Below are positions 43,784-53,055 of a stretch of DNA of 64,000 nucleotides, piece after piece. The notes beneath the pieces are model-generated. The model had not been told where the DNA came from. It made no database searches and saw nothing but the letters and a program-made list of their open reading frames with translations. Every line of letters begins with the position of its first letter. Positions within the stretch are counted from its first letter, which is position 1. Origin of the DNA: Flavimaribacter sediminis (GTDB lineage: Bacteria; Pseudomonadota; Alphaproteobacteria; Rhizobiales; Rhizobiaceae); assembly GCF_019492055.1 (NCBI RefSeq), contig NZ_JAICBX010000002.1, positions 186,001 to 250,000 of the forward strand. Direction: 5' to 3'. The translations under genes and the position numbers were made by a program.

Positions 43784-43823
43784 AAGATCCGGCCAAGCCA
43801 AGAAGATACGACGAGAGAACGGG

Positions 43824-44057
43824 ATGAACAAGTTTGAAGGCCATGGGTCTGGCGAAGCCAAGATCCGCTATCTCGACTCCGATTTCCAGGTCATCACGCC
43901 CGGTTCCTTTGTCCGTTGCGCGATTACCGGCGAATCCATTCCACTGGAGGAACTGAAATACTGGAGCGTGGCGCGACAGGAGCCCTATGCGAACATCCAG
44001 GCCTCGGTCGAGGCGGACCGGATCGCCGGCGTATTGCCCAATCAGACTGGCGGCTGA
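43824..44057 (+). CDS. DUF2093 small protein
   Basis: A 77-residue protein with the DUF2093 pattern AKIRYLDSDFQVITPGSFVR, then CAITGESIPLEELKYWSV. Only one cysteine is present. Function is unknown; it is conserved beside mutL and lpxK in this order. It follows mutL by 40 bp and overlaps the convergent lpxK by 16 bp (44042-44057). Confidence 0.88.
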   Translation: MNKFEGHGSGEAKIRYLDSDFQVITPGSFVRCAITGESIPLEELKYWSVARQEPYANIQASVEADRIAGVLPNQTGG

Positions 44058-45085
44058 TTTTCCGACATTCTTCGCTTCCTGAAGTTTTCCCGCGCTTCCT
44101 CGATGAGGCGTTGCCCGAGATCGGGCAGATCAAATTTCAAACGAACGCCAAGCACCTCGGATTGAGCGGCGAGCTCCGGCGTTTCTCCGCCGGCGTGCCT
44201 CAGGCGAGCCATATCCTTTGACGTGGTGACGAGCTGCAGGTCGTTGCGACGGGCGAGATCGAGGAGGTCCGCCATCTCTTCCTCGTTCAGAGAGTGATGG
44301 TCGCCGAAACTCCGCGTCAGCTCCACCTTCGCGCCAATCGTTTGAAGACTGTGAAAGAACTTTCCGGGATCACCGATACCGGCCCAGGCCAGAACCCGCT
44401 TGCCGCGAAACGACTTCGGCTTGAGCGGATCGAGGCGCGCCTCATAGACCGGCTTCGCCGCCCGCCCGGCCATGCGCACCACCCGGTCGGCCGCGTCTCC
44501 GTCTCCGATCACCAGCAGGCCGTCTGCGCCGCGGATCTGATCGATAAGCGGCGCGCGCACCGGACCGGCGGGCAGAATGTGCCCGTTCCCGACGCCGCGG
44601 CGGGCGTCGATGACGAGAAGCGCGTAGTCGAAAGCGATCTTCGCGCTTTGAAAGCCATCGTCCATGATGATCAGGTCGACGCCGTTTTCAATCAGGAGCT
44701 TTGCGCCGTCGACGCGCTTGGGGGCAATGGCCGTCGGGGCCTTGTCGGCCAGAAGCAGCGGCTCGTCGCCGACTTCCGTTGCGTAGTGGTGCGACGGATC
44801 GACGAGCGTTGTCTTGCGCAGCGAGCCGCCATATCCACGCGTCAGAAAACCCGGTTTCAGCCGCATTGCGCGGGCGGCGTCGGCAAGCGCGAGCGCCGTC
44901 GGCGTTTTGCCGGCTCCGCCGACTGTCAGGTTGCCGATGCAGATCACGGGACAATCGACCGGCGCGCGCGGCGCATGGCGCATGCGGATCGCCGCGCCGC
45001 GGCCATAGGCGAACGCCAGCGGCGAGAGGCACCAGGCGCGCCAGTCCGATCGCGCCCACCAGAATGGCGGGGCTTCACTCACCAT
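44042..45085 (-). CDS. lpxK: tetraacyldisaccharide 4'-kinase
   Basis: A 347-residue LpxK: Walker A in GNLTVGGAGKTP, GFLTRGYGG, DDGFQ and AWAGIGDPGKFF. It phosphorylates the 4' position of the lipid A precursor at the inner membrane. The start at 45085 overlaps waaA by 7 bp; a longer frame to 45217 lies inside waaA. It is the last gene of the DUF4170 - DUF374 - waaA - lpxK run. Confidence 0.95.
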   Translation of the reverse strand: MVSEAPPFWWARSDWRAWCLSPLAFAYGRGAAIRMRHAPRAPVDCPVICIGNLTVGGAGKTPTALALADAARAMRLKPGFLTRGYGGSLRKTTLVDPSHHYATEVGDEPLLLADKAPTAIAPKRVDGAKLLIENGVDLIIMDDGFQSAKIAFDYALLVIDARRGVGNGHILPAGPVRAPLIDQIRGADGLLVIGDGDAADRVVRMAGRAAKPVYEARLDPLKPKSFRGKRVLAWAGIGDPGKFFHSLQTIGAKVELTRSFGDHHSLNEEEMADLLDLARRNDLQLVTTSKDMARLRHAGGETPELAAQSEVLGVRLKFDLPDLGQRLIEEARENFRKRRMSENQPPV

Positions 45086-46404
45086 GGGCGGCGCTGTCCG
45101 TTGCTTTTTTGAAGCTGCGCCTGGACCATCAGCGGTTTGATATAGGGCTCCAGCGCGCGAACGGTCTTGGGCAGCGCGCCGCTCATTTCCTCGATCGTCT
45201 TGGCGGCGGCGGCGCACATGTCGCGGCGCACCTTCTCGTTGCTGATGAGATAGTCGACGGACTGGATCAGCATGTCGCGGTCCCGCACCAGCCGGGCGCC
45301 GCCGCGTTTCAAAAGGCTCCGGTAGCTCTCGCGAAAGTTCTGAACGTTGCGGCCTGACAGGATCGCGCAGCCAAGCGCCGCCGGCTCCATCGGGTTCTGA
45401 CCGCCTTCGCCGGTGAGCGAGCGTCCGACGAAAGCGATGCTTGCAAGGCTGAGATAGTAGCCCATCTCGCCGATCGTATCGCCGAGATAGACATCGGTGT
45501 TCTGGGTGATGACTTCACCGCGCGAGCGACGGGCGACGATCAGGCCGCGCGACTTGATGAGGTTTTCGATATCATCCGACCTTTCGGGATGACGCGGCAC
45601 AATGACCGTGACGAGGTCGTATTTCTGCATGAGGGCTTCATGAACGTCGACGGCGATTTCCTCCTCGCCGGCGTGGGTGGAGACGGCCGCCCAGACGGGA
45701 CGGTCGCCGATGCGCAGCTGCATCTTGCGCAGCGCTTCGGCGTCGAAGGGCAGCGGCGCCACGTCCGCCTTGAGATTGCCGGATATGGTGATCGGACGGG
45801 CTCCGAGCGCATGAAAACGCTCGGCGTCGAGATCCGACTGGGCGACGACCAGGGACAGATTTTCGAAGAGCGCCTCAGCGAGGCTCGGCCGCTTGCTCCA
45901 GCTCGAGAAGGACCGGTCCGAAAGCCGGCCGTTGACGAGAACCTGGGGCATTTTGCGCGCGCCGAGCTCGAGGATCGTCATGGGCCAGATCTCGGATTCG
46001 GCGATGACGGCGAGATCGGGCTTCCAGTAATCGAGGAAGCGGGAAATGGCCGGTTTGAGATCGAGCGGCACATATTGGTGGATGACAAGGTTGCCGAGGC
46101 GTTCGCGGGCGACGGAGGCGGAGGTGACGGTGCCTGTCGTCAGGATGACGTGAATGCCACGGCTGCGCACCTCGTGGATCAGCGGCACGACGGCGTTGGT
46201 TTCGCCGACGCTCGCGGCATGGAACCAGACGATTGGTCCATCCGGACGTTCCACGCTTGCATAGCCGTAGCGTTCGAGCCGGCGCGCCCGCTCTTCCTTG
46301 CCCTTGGTCGCCCGCACCGCAAGGTAGCTGCCGATAAAGGGATAGATGCCTGCTCCGGTCCAGCGATAGGCTGTCAGAGCAACGCGCGCCCAGGTATGGC
46401 TCAT
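45079..46404 (-). CDS. waaA: Kdo transferase
   Basis: A 441-residue 3-deoxy-D-manno-octulosonate transferase. The N-terminal membrane anchor is followed by WFHAASVGETNAVVPL, VILTTGTVTSA, ESEIWPMTILE and FVGRSLTGEGGQNPMEPAAL, all WaaA hallmarks. It adds Kdo to lipid IVA. It overlaps the DUF374 gene by 4 bp upstream and lpxK by 7 bp downstream. Confidence 0.96.
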   Translation of the reverse strand: MSHTWARVALTAYRWTGAGIYPFIGSYLAVRATKGKEERARRLERYGYASVERPDGPIVWFHAASVGETNAVVPLIHEVRSRGIHVILTTGTVTSASVARERLGNLVIHQYVPLDLKPAISRFLDYWKPDLAVIAESEIWPMTILELGARKMPQVLVNGRLSDRSFSSWSKRPSLAEALFENLSLVVAQSDLDAERFHALGARPITISGNLKADVAPLPFDAEALRKMQLRIGDRPVWAAVSTHAGEEEIAVDVHEALMQKYDLVTVIVPRHPERSDDIENLIKSRGLIVARRSRGEVITQNTDVYLGDTIGEMGYYLSLASIAFVGRSLTGEGGQNPMEPAALGCAILSGRNVQNFRESYRSLLKRGGARLVRDRDMLIQSVDYLISNEKVRRDMCAAAAKTIEEMSGALPKTVRALEPYIKPLMVQAQLQKSNGQRRPW

Positions 46405-47159
46405 TCACGCACTCCAACGGCCTCGTAGGCTTGGCTCGTCACCCGATTCATCTCTTCTGTCAATATCTTCCGGAATTCCTGCAACTCCTCCTCCGACGAA
46501 TTGCGCGGAACGTAAACAGGGTCTCCGATCTTAAGGCAACCCCGGCCGAATGGCAGATTTATGGTGGTCTTATCCCATGTTTTCTTGAAAACATAGTGAT
46601 TGCTGGTTGCAAGGGCGATCGGAAATATCGGTCGGCCCGAAAGTTTCGCCAACATGACGATGCCCTCGCTCGCCTGGCGCGGCGTGCTCTTCGAGATATC
46701 GGCGATGATGGTGATGTTGTAGCCGTCGCGAATGGCCCGGATCAGTCCGCGCAGAGCCTGGGCGCCGCCCTTCTGGTTCTGGAAGTAGCTGGGCCGACCG
46801 CCCGACCCGCGGACGGTCTTGACGCCGTTGAGCTCCAGGATGCGCGCATTGATCTCTGCGTCCTGGCTTCTCGAAACGAGGGCTGCGACCGGCTCGCTCT
46901 TCGGGCGATGATAGGGAATGAGATATTGCTGCCCGTGCCACATCGCGAAGATGCCGGGCCGCATGCCTTCCGATTTCTTCACGAAGTCGTCGGACGCCGG
47001 CACGAACCGGTTGGTCCAGTGGATGAATGTCAGCACCCCGTGTATGGAATAGGAGACAATCGTGAGAAAAACATTCGACTGCAGCAGCCCGCGCAACGGA
47101 CGCCGCTTCCTGCGCCTGTGGGCGACGTCACCGTCAGGGGGCCTTGTTCCAGAACTCAT
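46401..47159 (-). CDS. DUF374 lysophospholipid acyltransferase family protein
   Basis: A 252-residue acyltransferase-fold protein with the DUF374 blocks FAMWHGQQYLIPYH (HX4D-like region with the catalytic His) and DISKSTPRQASEGIVMLAKL. One N-terminal hydrophobic segment follows a basic stretch. ATG 47159 is preferred over a TTG at 47183; neither has a strong ribosome site. Its place before waaA suggests a role in lipid A or core assembly, which is inference. Confidence 0.88.
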   Translation of the reverse strand: MSSGTRPPDGDVAHRRRKRRPLRGLLQSNVFLTIVSYSIHGVLTFIHWTNRFVPASDDFVKKSEGMRPGIFAMWHGQQYLIPYHRPKSEPVAALVSRSQDAEINARILELNGVKTVRGSGGRPSYFQNQKGGAQALRGLIRAIRDGYNITIIADISKSTPRQASEGIVMLAKLSGRPIFPIALATSNHYVFKKTWDKTTINLPFGRGCLKIGDPVYVPRNSSEEELQEFRKILTEEMNRVTSQAYEAVGVRE

Positions 47160-47256
47160 CAGCGATCGTTCATCCGCCAGCAAAAACCACGACGCCCGGC
47201 GCCACGACCGGACAGGGGCACATTCATGCTGGCCGGTTCATGCGGCCGCAAACGCC

Positions 47257-47502
47257 CTAGAGGCTGGTAGAATCATCATCTTCCGGATTCAAGAGCTTAT
47301 GCATGTGGACAATGAAATATCGCATATGCGCGTTGTCGACCGTCTGCTGGGCCTTGGCCTTCCAGGCCACGAGCGCCGACCTGTAGTCGGGGTAGATGCC
47401 GACGATGTCCAGATCGTCCAGATCACGGAACCGGACTTGCTTCAGATCCTCAAGTTCGCCTCCGAATACCAGATGAAGCAGTTGCTTGTTTTCCTGCGCC
47501 AT
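47257..47502 (-). CDS. DUF4170 small protein
   Basis: An 81-residue protein with the DUF4170 pattern LLHLVFGGELEDL, then YPDYRSALVAWKAKAQQTVD and YFIVHMHKLL. ATG 47502 follows GGAG. Function is unknown; it is a conserved neighbour of cysQ and the DUF374 gene in Hyphomicrobiales. Confidence 0.88.
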   Translation of the reverse strand: MAQENKQLLHLVFGGELEDLKQVRFRDLDDLDIVGIYPDYRSALVAWKAKAQQTVDNAHMRYFIVHMHKLLNPEDDDSTSL

Positions 47503-47591
47503 GGCCAACTCCATTGTTCAACCGGTAAAAAACCAACACTGTCTTACCACAGCAGTATGACGCCGGGATTGTGCATTGCAAGAGACAGCGT

Positions 47592-48368
47592 CTACAACTC
47601 GACGCCCTCCAGTTCTCTCCTGAGCGTCGACATCATGCCGTTGGCGGCGGCGATCAGCACGTCATGCTTCGTCGTCGCGCGCGCATAGCCCGGCGCATTG
47701 CCGTTGATGTCAACGAGGCTTCCGCCGGCCTGTCTGAGAATGATGTCGGCGGCTGCGATGTCCCAGTCACTGGCGTTCGCCTTGACCAGCGTGGCCGAGA
47801 GCCTGCCGTCAGCGACCATCGCGATCCTGTAGGCGAGCGATGGAATGTAAACCTCGTGCACCATTGTGGCGAGAGGACCGCCGGACAGTTTCTTCATGAT
47901 CGATTTGGGCGCAGCGACACGTCCCTCGAACCCCTTCGACGACACCGCTATCGGCTGGCCGTTTTTCATGGCCGGCCCACCGATCGCGGCTTCGAAATAT
48001 TCGTCGCGCGCGGGACAGGCGAGCACGCCCGCCTGCGGAACGCCGTCGCAAACGACGCCGATGCTGACGCACCATTGGTCCTGCCCGCCGACGAAGCCGC
48101 GGGTTCCATCGAGCGGATCGACCACAAAGACGGGGGCTCCGCCGAGCCGCGACAGGTCGTCGGCGCTTTCTTCCGACAGCCAGCCATAATCCGACCGGCT
48201 GCGGCCAAGCGTTTCCTGCAGATAGTCGTTGACGGCGATGTCGGCCTCGGAGACAGGCGACGTTCCATCCTTGTACCAGACATCGGGATCGCGGCGGAAA
48301 TAGCCCATGGCGATCGACGCCGCTTCCCGGGCGGCGTCCCGGATGAGCGCCAGATCGCTTGTCGTCAT
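47592..48368 (-). CDS. cysQ: 3'(2'),5'-bisphosphate nucleotidase / inositol-monophosphatase family
   Basis: A 258-residue IMPase-fold enzyme with Mg ligands in SEESADDLSR, VDPLDGTRGFVGG and SDWDIAAADIILRQAGG. The GTRGF variant and context agree with CysQ, which recycles PAP from sulfate assimilation, but an inositol phosphatase cannot be excluded. It lies 2 bp after pmbA and probably shares its transcript. Confidence 0.88.
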   Translation of the reverse strand: MTTSDLALIRDAAREAASIAMGYFRRDPDVWYKDGTSPVSEADIAVNDYLQETLGRSRSDYGWLSEESADDLSRLGGAPVFVVDPLDGTRGFVGGQDQWCVSIGVVCDGVPQAGVLACPARDEYFEAAIGGPAMKNGQPIAVSSKGFEGRVAAPKSIMKKLSGGPLATMVHEVYIPSLAYRIAMVADGRLSATLVKANASDWDIAAADIILRQAGGSLVDINGNAPGYARATTKHDVLIAAANGMMSTLRRELEGVEL

Positions 48369-48370
48369 GT

Positions 48371-49717
48371 TCAGATTCCCGCCAGCGTCATTCCCTCGAT
48401 GACAAGGGTGGGCGAAGCCGTTGGAAAGCTTCTGTCGATGTCGTTGGCGGCTGTCATGCGCTTGAACATGTCCTTGAGATTCGAGGCCACAGTGACCTCG
48501 GAAACCGGGTAGGTCAATTGCCCGTTCTCGATCCAGAATCCGGACGCGCCCCGGCTGTATTCGCCGGTGATCATGTTGACGCCCTGCCCGATCACTTCGG
48601 TGACGTAGAAACCGTTTTCGATCTCGCCGATGAGTTCTTCCGGCGAACGGCCGCCAGGCTCCAGGGCGAGATTGGTCGAGGACGGGCTTACATTCACGCC
48701 GTTGCGCGCGCCGCGTCCGTTCGTCTTCAGACCCAGCTCCCGCGCGGTTCCGGTGGACAGGAACCAGTGTTGCAGGACGCCGTCCCTGATCATTTCCAAC
48801 CGTTCGCCACGCACGCCCTCGCCGTCGAACGGACGGGACGCCGAACCGCGAACGATCAGGGGATCGTCGGTGATGGTGATCGACGGAGCAAGCACCTGCT
48901 GGCCCATGCTGTCGCGAAAGAAGCTGGTTTTTCTGGCGACGGCCGCGCCATTGATGGCGCCGCCGATATGGCTTGCGACGCCACGCGCGACGCGCGGATC
49001 ACAAACGATCGGAACGCCGGTTCCGGTCGCGGCCTTGCGCGGATTGAGACGACGCACTGTGCGCTCGCCCGCAGAGCGACCGATCTTTTCCGGGCTTTCC
49101 AGCGCGTCGTAATAAACCCCGCTGTCGAATTCGTAGTCGCGCTCCATGCCGGTGCCCTCGCCGGCGATCACGCTGACCGATCGTCCGAAGCTGCTTCGCC
49201 GGTAGGCGCCGGAAAAGCCGTGCGACGTCACCAGCACCACGCCGACCATGCCGGTGGATGCTCCCGCGCCGGAAGAATTGCTGACGCCCGGCACCTCCAG
49301 CGCCGCATTTTCCATGGCGAGCGCGGCGTCGGTCAATTCATCCGCGGTGACCTCGGTCGCGTCGAACAGGTCCAGATCGATGGTGTCCCGCGCCAGATTT
49401 TCCGGATCGGCGAGCGTCGCATACGGATCTTCCGGCGAAACCTTCGCCATGGCGACGGCCCGCTCGGCAAGCGCCGTCATGTCCGCCCTGGCGTTCGCCG
49501 AAACGCTCGCCAACCGGTTTCCCACGAAGACGCGCAGCGAAAAACTGTCGGCTTCCGAGGCGTCGGTGCTTTCCACCTTGCCCATGCGCACGCTCACGGA
49601 GACCGATTGTCCGCTGGCGACGACCGCGTCGGCCCGATCGGCGCCGGCCCGCTTTGCCTGCTCCACAAGCAATTCGGCCTTGCCCAACAATTCACTGGTC
49701 TTGTCCTGCTGCAACAT
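48371..49717 (-). CDS. pmbA: PmbA/TldE-type metalloprotease subunit
   Basis: A 448-residue PmbA/TldD-family protein with AKRAGADRADAVVASGQSVS near the N-terminus and ARELGLKTNGRGARNGVNVSP and GFWIENGQL towards the C-terminus. It lacks the HEXXXH zinc motif of TldD, as expected for the TldE partner. TldD/E process peptides such as microcins and CcdA; tldD is not in this window. ATG 49717 follows GGAAAGG; ATGs at 49741 and 49744 are alternatives. Confidence 0.9.
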   Translation of the reverse strand: MLQQDKTSELLGKAELLVEQAKRAGADRADAVVASGQSVSVSVRMGKVESTDASEADSFSLRVFVGNRLASVSANARADMTALAERAVAMAKVSPEDPYATLADPENLARDTIDLDLFDATEVTADELTDAALAMENAALEVPGVSNSSGAGASTGMVGVVLVTSHGFSGAYRRSSFGRSVSVIAGEGTGMERDYEFDSGVYYDALESPEKIGRSAGERTVRRLNPRKAATGTGVPIVCDPRVARGVASHIGGAINGAAVARKTSFFRDSMGQQVLAPSITITDDPLIVRGSASRPFDGEGVRGERLEMIRDGVLQHWFLSTGTARELGLKTNGRGARNGVNVSPSSTNLALEPGGRSPEELIGEIENGFYVTEVIGQGVNMITGEYSRGASGFWIENGQLTYPVSEVTVASNLKDMFKRMTAANDIDRSFPTASPTLVIEGMTLAGI

Positions 49718-49927
49718 CAAAAAAGCCTTTCCGTTGGGCATCATTTATGGTCAAGGCGGTTCGGCATCAAGCGTAAACCGCCGGAGATCGCAGCATCACT
49801 GCGCATCATTCCGGCAATAACCTGCAGGCATGGGGAAAATTTCATCAATATTACTATATTGCCGTTAACAGGGGCTTTTCCAAAGCTGTGGTAAACCGGA
49901 CGCATCCAAAGCGAGGGACTGACATTC

Positions 49928-51748
49928 ATGCCGGAACACGACATGCATTATTTCCGCGAGGCGCTGATACTCCTCGCCGGCGCAGTAATCGCAGCGCCGC
50001 TAGCCAAGCGCCTCGGCCTTGGAACCGTGCTTGGCTATCTGTTCGTCGGAATTCTGCTTGGCCCCATGTTGCGAATCGTGATTGGCGGCGGCGAGATCCT
50101 GAATTTTGCGGAACTCGGCGTCGTGCTTCTGCTGTTCATCATCGGGCTTGAACTCAAGCCTTCCCGGCTTCTGTCCATGAGCCGAGAGATTTTCGGGCTT
50201 GGACTTGCGCAAGTGGTCGTCACCGGGCTTGTGCTGATGGGGCCGATCCTGCTTCTGAAACTGACGTCGTTCAACGCGGCGATCATCATCGCCTTCGGCC
50301 TGGCCCTGTCCTCGACCGCATTCGCCCTGCAGATTCTCGAGGAACGCGGCGAACGCAACACGGCAGCCGGACAGCGGGCGTTCTCCATCCTGCTTTTCCA
50401 GGACCTCGCGATCGTTCCCCTGCTTGCAATCATTCCCTTGCTGACGCCCTTCAGCGCCGAGGGGAACACGAACCCCCTTCTGGATTTCGGCATCGCGATC
50501 GCAGCCATCGTCGCGCTCTTTATCGCAGGCCGCTACATCCTTAACCCGATTTTTCAATTGATCGCCACGTCTGGCGCGCGCGAGGCGATGATCGCGGCGG
50601 CGCTCCTCGTTGTTCTAGGATCGGCGAACCTCATGCAATTCGCCGGCCTCTCGATGGCCATGGGCGCATTCCTTGCCGGCGTTCTGCTCGCCGAATCGTC
50701 CTACCGGCATGAGCTCGAAGCCGACATCGAACCGTTTCGCGGGATTCTGCTTGCGCTTTTCTTCATGGCCGTCGGCCTGTCGCTCAATCTGGACGTGGTG
50801 GTCGAGAACTGGCTGATGATCGCAATCGCCGTGCCCGTCATCATGATCATCAAGAGTCTGCTGATCTACATATTGTGCCGCCTCTTTGGATCGAGCCACA
50901 ACGCCGCAATCCGGATCGCCGGCCTGCTGCCGCAAAGCGGCGAGTTCGGGTTCGTCATCTTCACGGCGGCGGCGACCGCCGGCATCTTTTCCTCCGACAC
51001 GGGGTCGCTGCTGATCGCCATCGTGACGGTCACCATGGCGCTGACGCCCTTTACCACCATGCTGGCTGAACGGTTGCAGACGGCCAGCGAGCACGAAGAA
51101 CTGGAGGAGAATTTCGAGAACGCCGGCTCCGATGTGCTGATGATCGGCTTCTCGCGCTTTGGACAGATCGTGTCGCAGACGCTGCTTGCCGGTGGAACGG
51201 ACGTGACGATTATCGATCATTCCGCTGACCAGATCCGCAGCGCCTCCAAATTCGGCTTCAACATCTATTTCGGCGACGGCGCCCGCAAGGACGTGCTCCT
51301 GGCGGCCGGCGTCAAGCGGGCGAAGGTGGTGGCGGTGTGCACCCACGGACGGGCGACGACTGACCGTATCGTCAACCTGATCCAGGCCGAATTTCCCGAG
51401 ACGCGATTGCTGGTCAGGGCCTATGACCGCGCCCACACGTTGTCGCTGCGGGACCGCGGCGTGGACTACGAGATCCGCGAGACCCTGGAATCGAGTTTTG
51501 TCTTCAGCCGAAAGACACTGGAGATGCTCGGCATGGACGAGGAGATCGCCGACGAAATCGTCAGCGACACGCGCCGCAGGGACGAAGACAGGCTGAAGGT
51601 GCAGGCGATCGAGGGCTTCTACGCCGGCAACGATATGTTGCACACCCGTCCGGTTACGCCAGAACCGCTGATCAAGCCGAAGCGCGCCGCCGAACGCATC
51701 GACCTGAAGGATTCAGAAGCCGAAGCGGCCGAAGCAAAGAATCAGTAG
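49928..51748 (+). CDS. CPA2 monovalent cation:proton antiporter with TrkA-N domain (KefB/KefC-like)
   Basis: A 606-residue protein. The N-terminal 385 residues form a Na+/H+-exchanger domain of about twelve segments (GYLFVGILLGPML, ALSSTAFALQILEERGE, LFQDLAIVPLLAIIPLL). Residues about 395-515 form a Rossmann RCK/TrkA-N domain (MIGFSRFGQIVSQTLLAGG, then GDGARKDVLLAAG). Such proteins export K+ under control of nucleotide or glutathione adducts. No KefF/KefG ancillary gene is adjacent. The 3' end overlaps the convergent glutamine-synthetase-like gene by 7 bp. Confidence 0.93.
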   Translation: MPEHDMHYFREALILLAGAVIAAPLAKRLGLGTVLGYLFVGILLGPMLRIVIGGGEILNFAELGVVLLLFIIGLELKPSRLLSMSREIFGLGLAQVVVTGLVLMGPILLLKLTSFNAAIIIAFGLALSSTAFALQILEERGERNTAAGQRAFSILLFQDLAIVPLLAIIPLLTPFSAEGNTNPLLDFGIAIAAIVALFIAGRYILNPIFQLIATSGAREAMIAAALLVVLGSANLMQFAGLSMAMGAFLAGVLLAESSYRHELEADIEPFRGILLALFFMAVGLSLNLDVVVENWLMIAIAVPVIMIIKSLLIYILCRLFGSSHNAAIRIAGLLPQSGEFGFVIFTAAATAGIFSSDTGSLLIAIVTVTMALTPFTTMLAERLQTASEHEELEENFENAGSDVLMIGFSRFGQIVSQTLLAGGTDVTIIDHSADQIRSASKFGFNIYFGDGARKDVLLAAGVKRAKVVAVCTHGRATTDRIVNLIQAEFPETRLLVRAYDRAHTLSLRDRGVDYEIRETLESSFVFSRKTLEMLGMDEEIADEIVSDTRRRDEDRLKVQAIEGFYAGNDMLHTRPVTPEPLIKPKRAAERIDLKDSEAEAAEAKNQ

Positions 51749-53055
51749 ACTTCTTCGTAAGCCTTGCAGATCTCGGCTTCCGTCTTGCCTTCAAGCACCT
51801 TCATCTCGCCGAGCTTGTGCTGGCGGTAGACGTCCGCGAAAGCGCCCGGAAACCAGCCTGTGACAATCTCGTCGGACGAAAACCGATCGAGCGCCTCCAC
51901 GAGCGTCTGCGGCAACCTGACGAAACCGCGCGAGGCGAGGTCGTCGGCCGAGAGAAGCGACAGGTCCTCTTCCGTGGCTTTCGGGCACTCCAGGCCTTCC
52001 TCGACGCCCTGCACGCCCGCATGGATAATCGCGGCCAGCGCAAGATAGGGACTTGCCGCGGCGTCGCCCGCCCGGAATTCGAAATTGAACTGCTCGGCGG
52101 GATCGACATCGCTTAAGTCGCTTGTCGGACAGATCCGCACGGACGCCTCGCGATCGCGAAAGCCCAGATTGTTGAAGGCGGCGCTCCAGCGGTGCGGCGT
52201 CAGCCGCGTGTAGGAGACGACGCTCGGAGCCGTCAGGGCGACGATCCGGTCGAGATATTTGAGAACGCCGGCGATGAATTGTCCGGCGACGGCGCTGAGG
52301 CCGTATGGACCATTGGCGTCCCAGGTTCGTCCAGCGCCTGAGGAATCCTGCAGGCTGAGATGAATATGAACGCCGTTGCCGACCCCTGCGGGATCGCGAA
52401 GCGGCGTAAAGCTGGCGCGGCGGCCGAGGCGCGCCGCCGTTTCCTGTACAAGTTCGCGGACAATTGCGGCCTGGTCCGCAATCCGCGTCTGCGTCGACGG
52501 TCCAATGGTCACCTCGTATTGATCGGCGCCGTATTCCTTCATGAAGGTGTCCGCCTTCAGCCCGGCTTCGCCAAAGATCGAGAACAGGGTTTCGGCAAAG
52601 ACTCTTTCCGCGCGAAACCCGGCGGTCGTATAGGCGCTGCCAGGCGGGCAGCCGCCATCGACGAACTGGAATTCATGCTCGAATGCGCCCTTGAGCTGCA
52701 ATCCCGTCGCCTTTTCGAGACGCGCGAGCGCCTGTTTCAGGATCGAGCGCGTGCAGCATTCCCAGGGTTCTCCGGACGTCGTCAGGATATCGCCGATAAC
52801 GAATTGCTCCGCCGGACCGTCGTCGCCGAAATCCGCCCGGACGAGCGCGGACGGATCGGGAATGAGCACAAGATCGCCCAACGCGCCGTAGGGACTTTCG
52901 GCAATAACGTCGAAACAGGTGATCTGAACATTGGTCGGCGTCCATCCGACGCCCCGCTTCAGTCGCTTTTCGAATTCATGCGCGGCGAAGGCCTTTCCGC
53001 GCATCTTGCCCGCGAGGTCGCTCGTCGCAGCGATGATCATCGGTTCATGTCTCAT
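51742..53055 (-). CDS. glutamine synthetase family protein (catabolic GS-like ligase)
   Basis: A 437-residue GS-fold ligase: GAFEHEFQF and FMKEYGADQYEVTIGP (metal Glu region), NGVHIHLSLQD (His loop), FEFRAGDAAASPYLALA. It lacks the adenylylation Tyr context of GlnA and is closer to PuuA/GlnT-type enzymes that gamma-glutamylate or ligate amines. It is cotranscribed with the RpiR regulator; stop and start share a base (TAATG at 53055). The divergent hydrolases and importer suggest a role in metabolising a nitrogen compound. The acceptor is unknown. Confidence 0.88.
   Translation of the reverse strand: MRHEPMIIAATSDLAGKMRGKAFAAHEFEKRLKRGVGWTPTNVQITCFDVIAESPYGALGDLVLIPDPSALVRADFGDDGPAEQFVIGDILTTSGEPWECCTRSILKQALARLEKATGLQLKGAFEHEFQFVDGGCPPGSAYTTAGFRAERVFAETLFSIFGEAGLKADTFMKEYGADQYEVTIGPSTQTRIADQAAIVRELVQETAARLGRRASFTPLRDPAGVGNGVHIHLSLQDSSGAGRTWDANGPYGLSAVAGQFIAGVLKYLDRIVALTAPSVVSYTRLTPHRWSAAFNNLGFRDREASVRICPTSDLSDVDPAEQFNFEFRAGDAAASPYLALAAIIHAGVQGVEEGLECPKATEEDLSLLSADDLASRGFVRLPQTLVEALDRFSSDEIVTGWFPGAFADVYRQHKLGEMKVLEGKTEAEICKAYEEVY

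Noticed and set aside
48359-49894. A 511-codon plus-strand frame opposite pmbA
   Set aside because: Antisense shadow of pmbA, rich in His, Arg and Asp without domain features.
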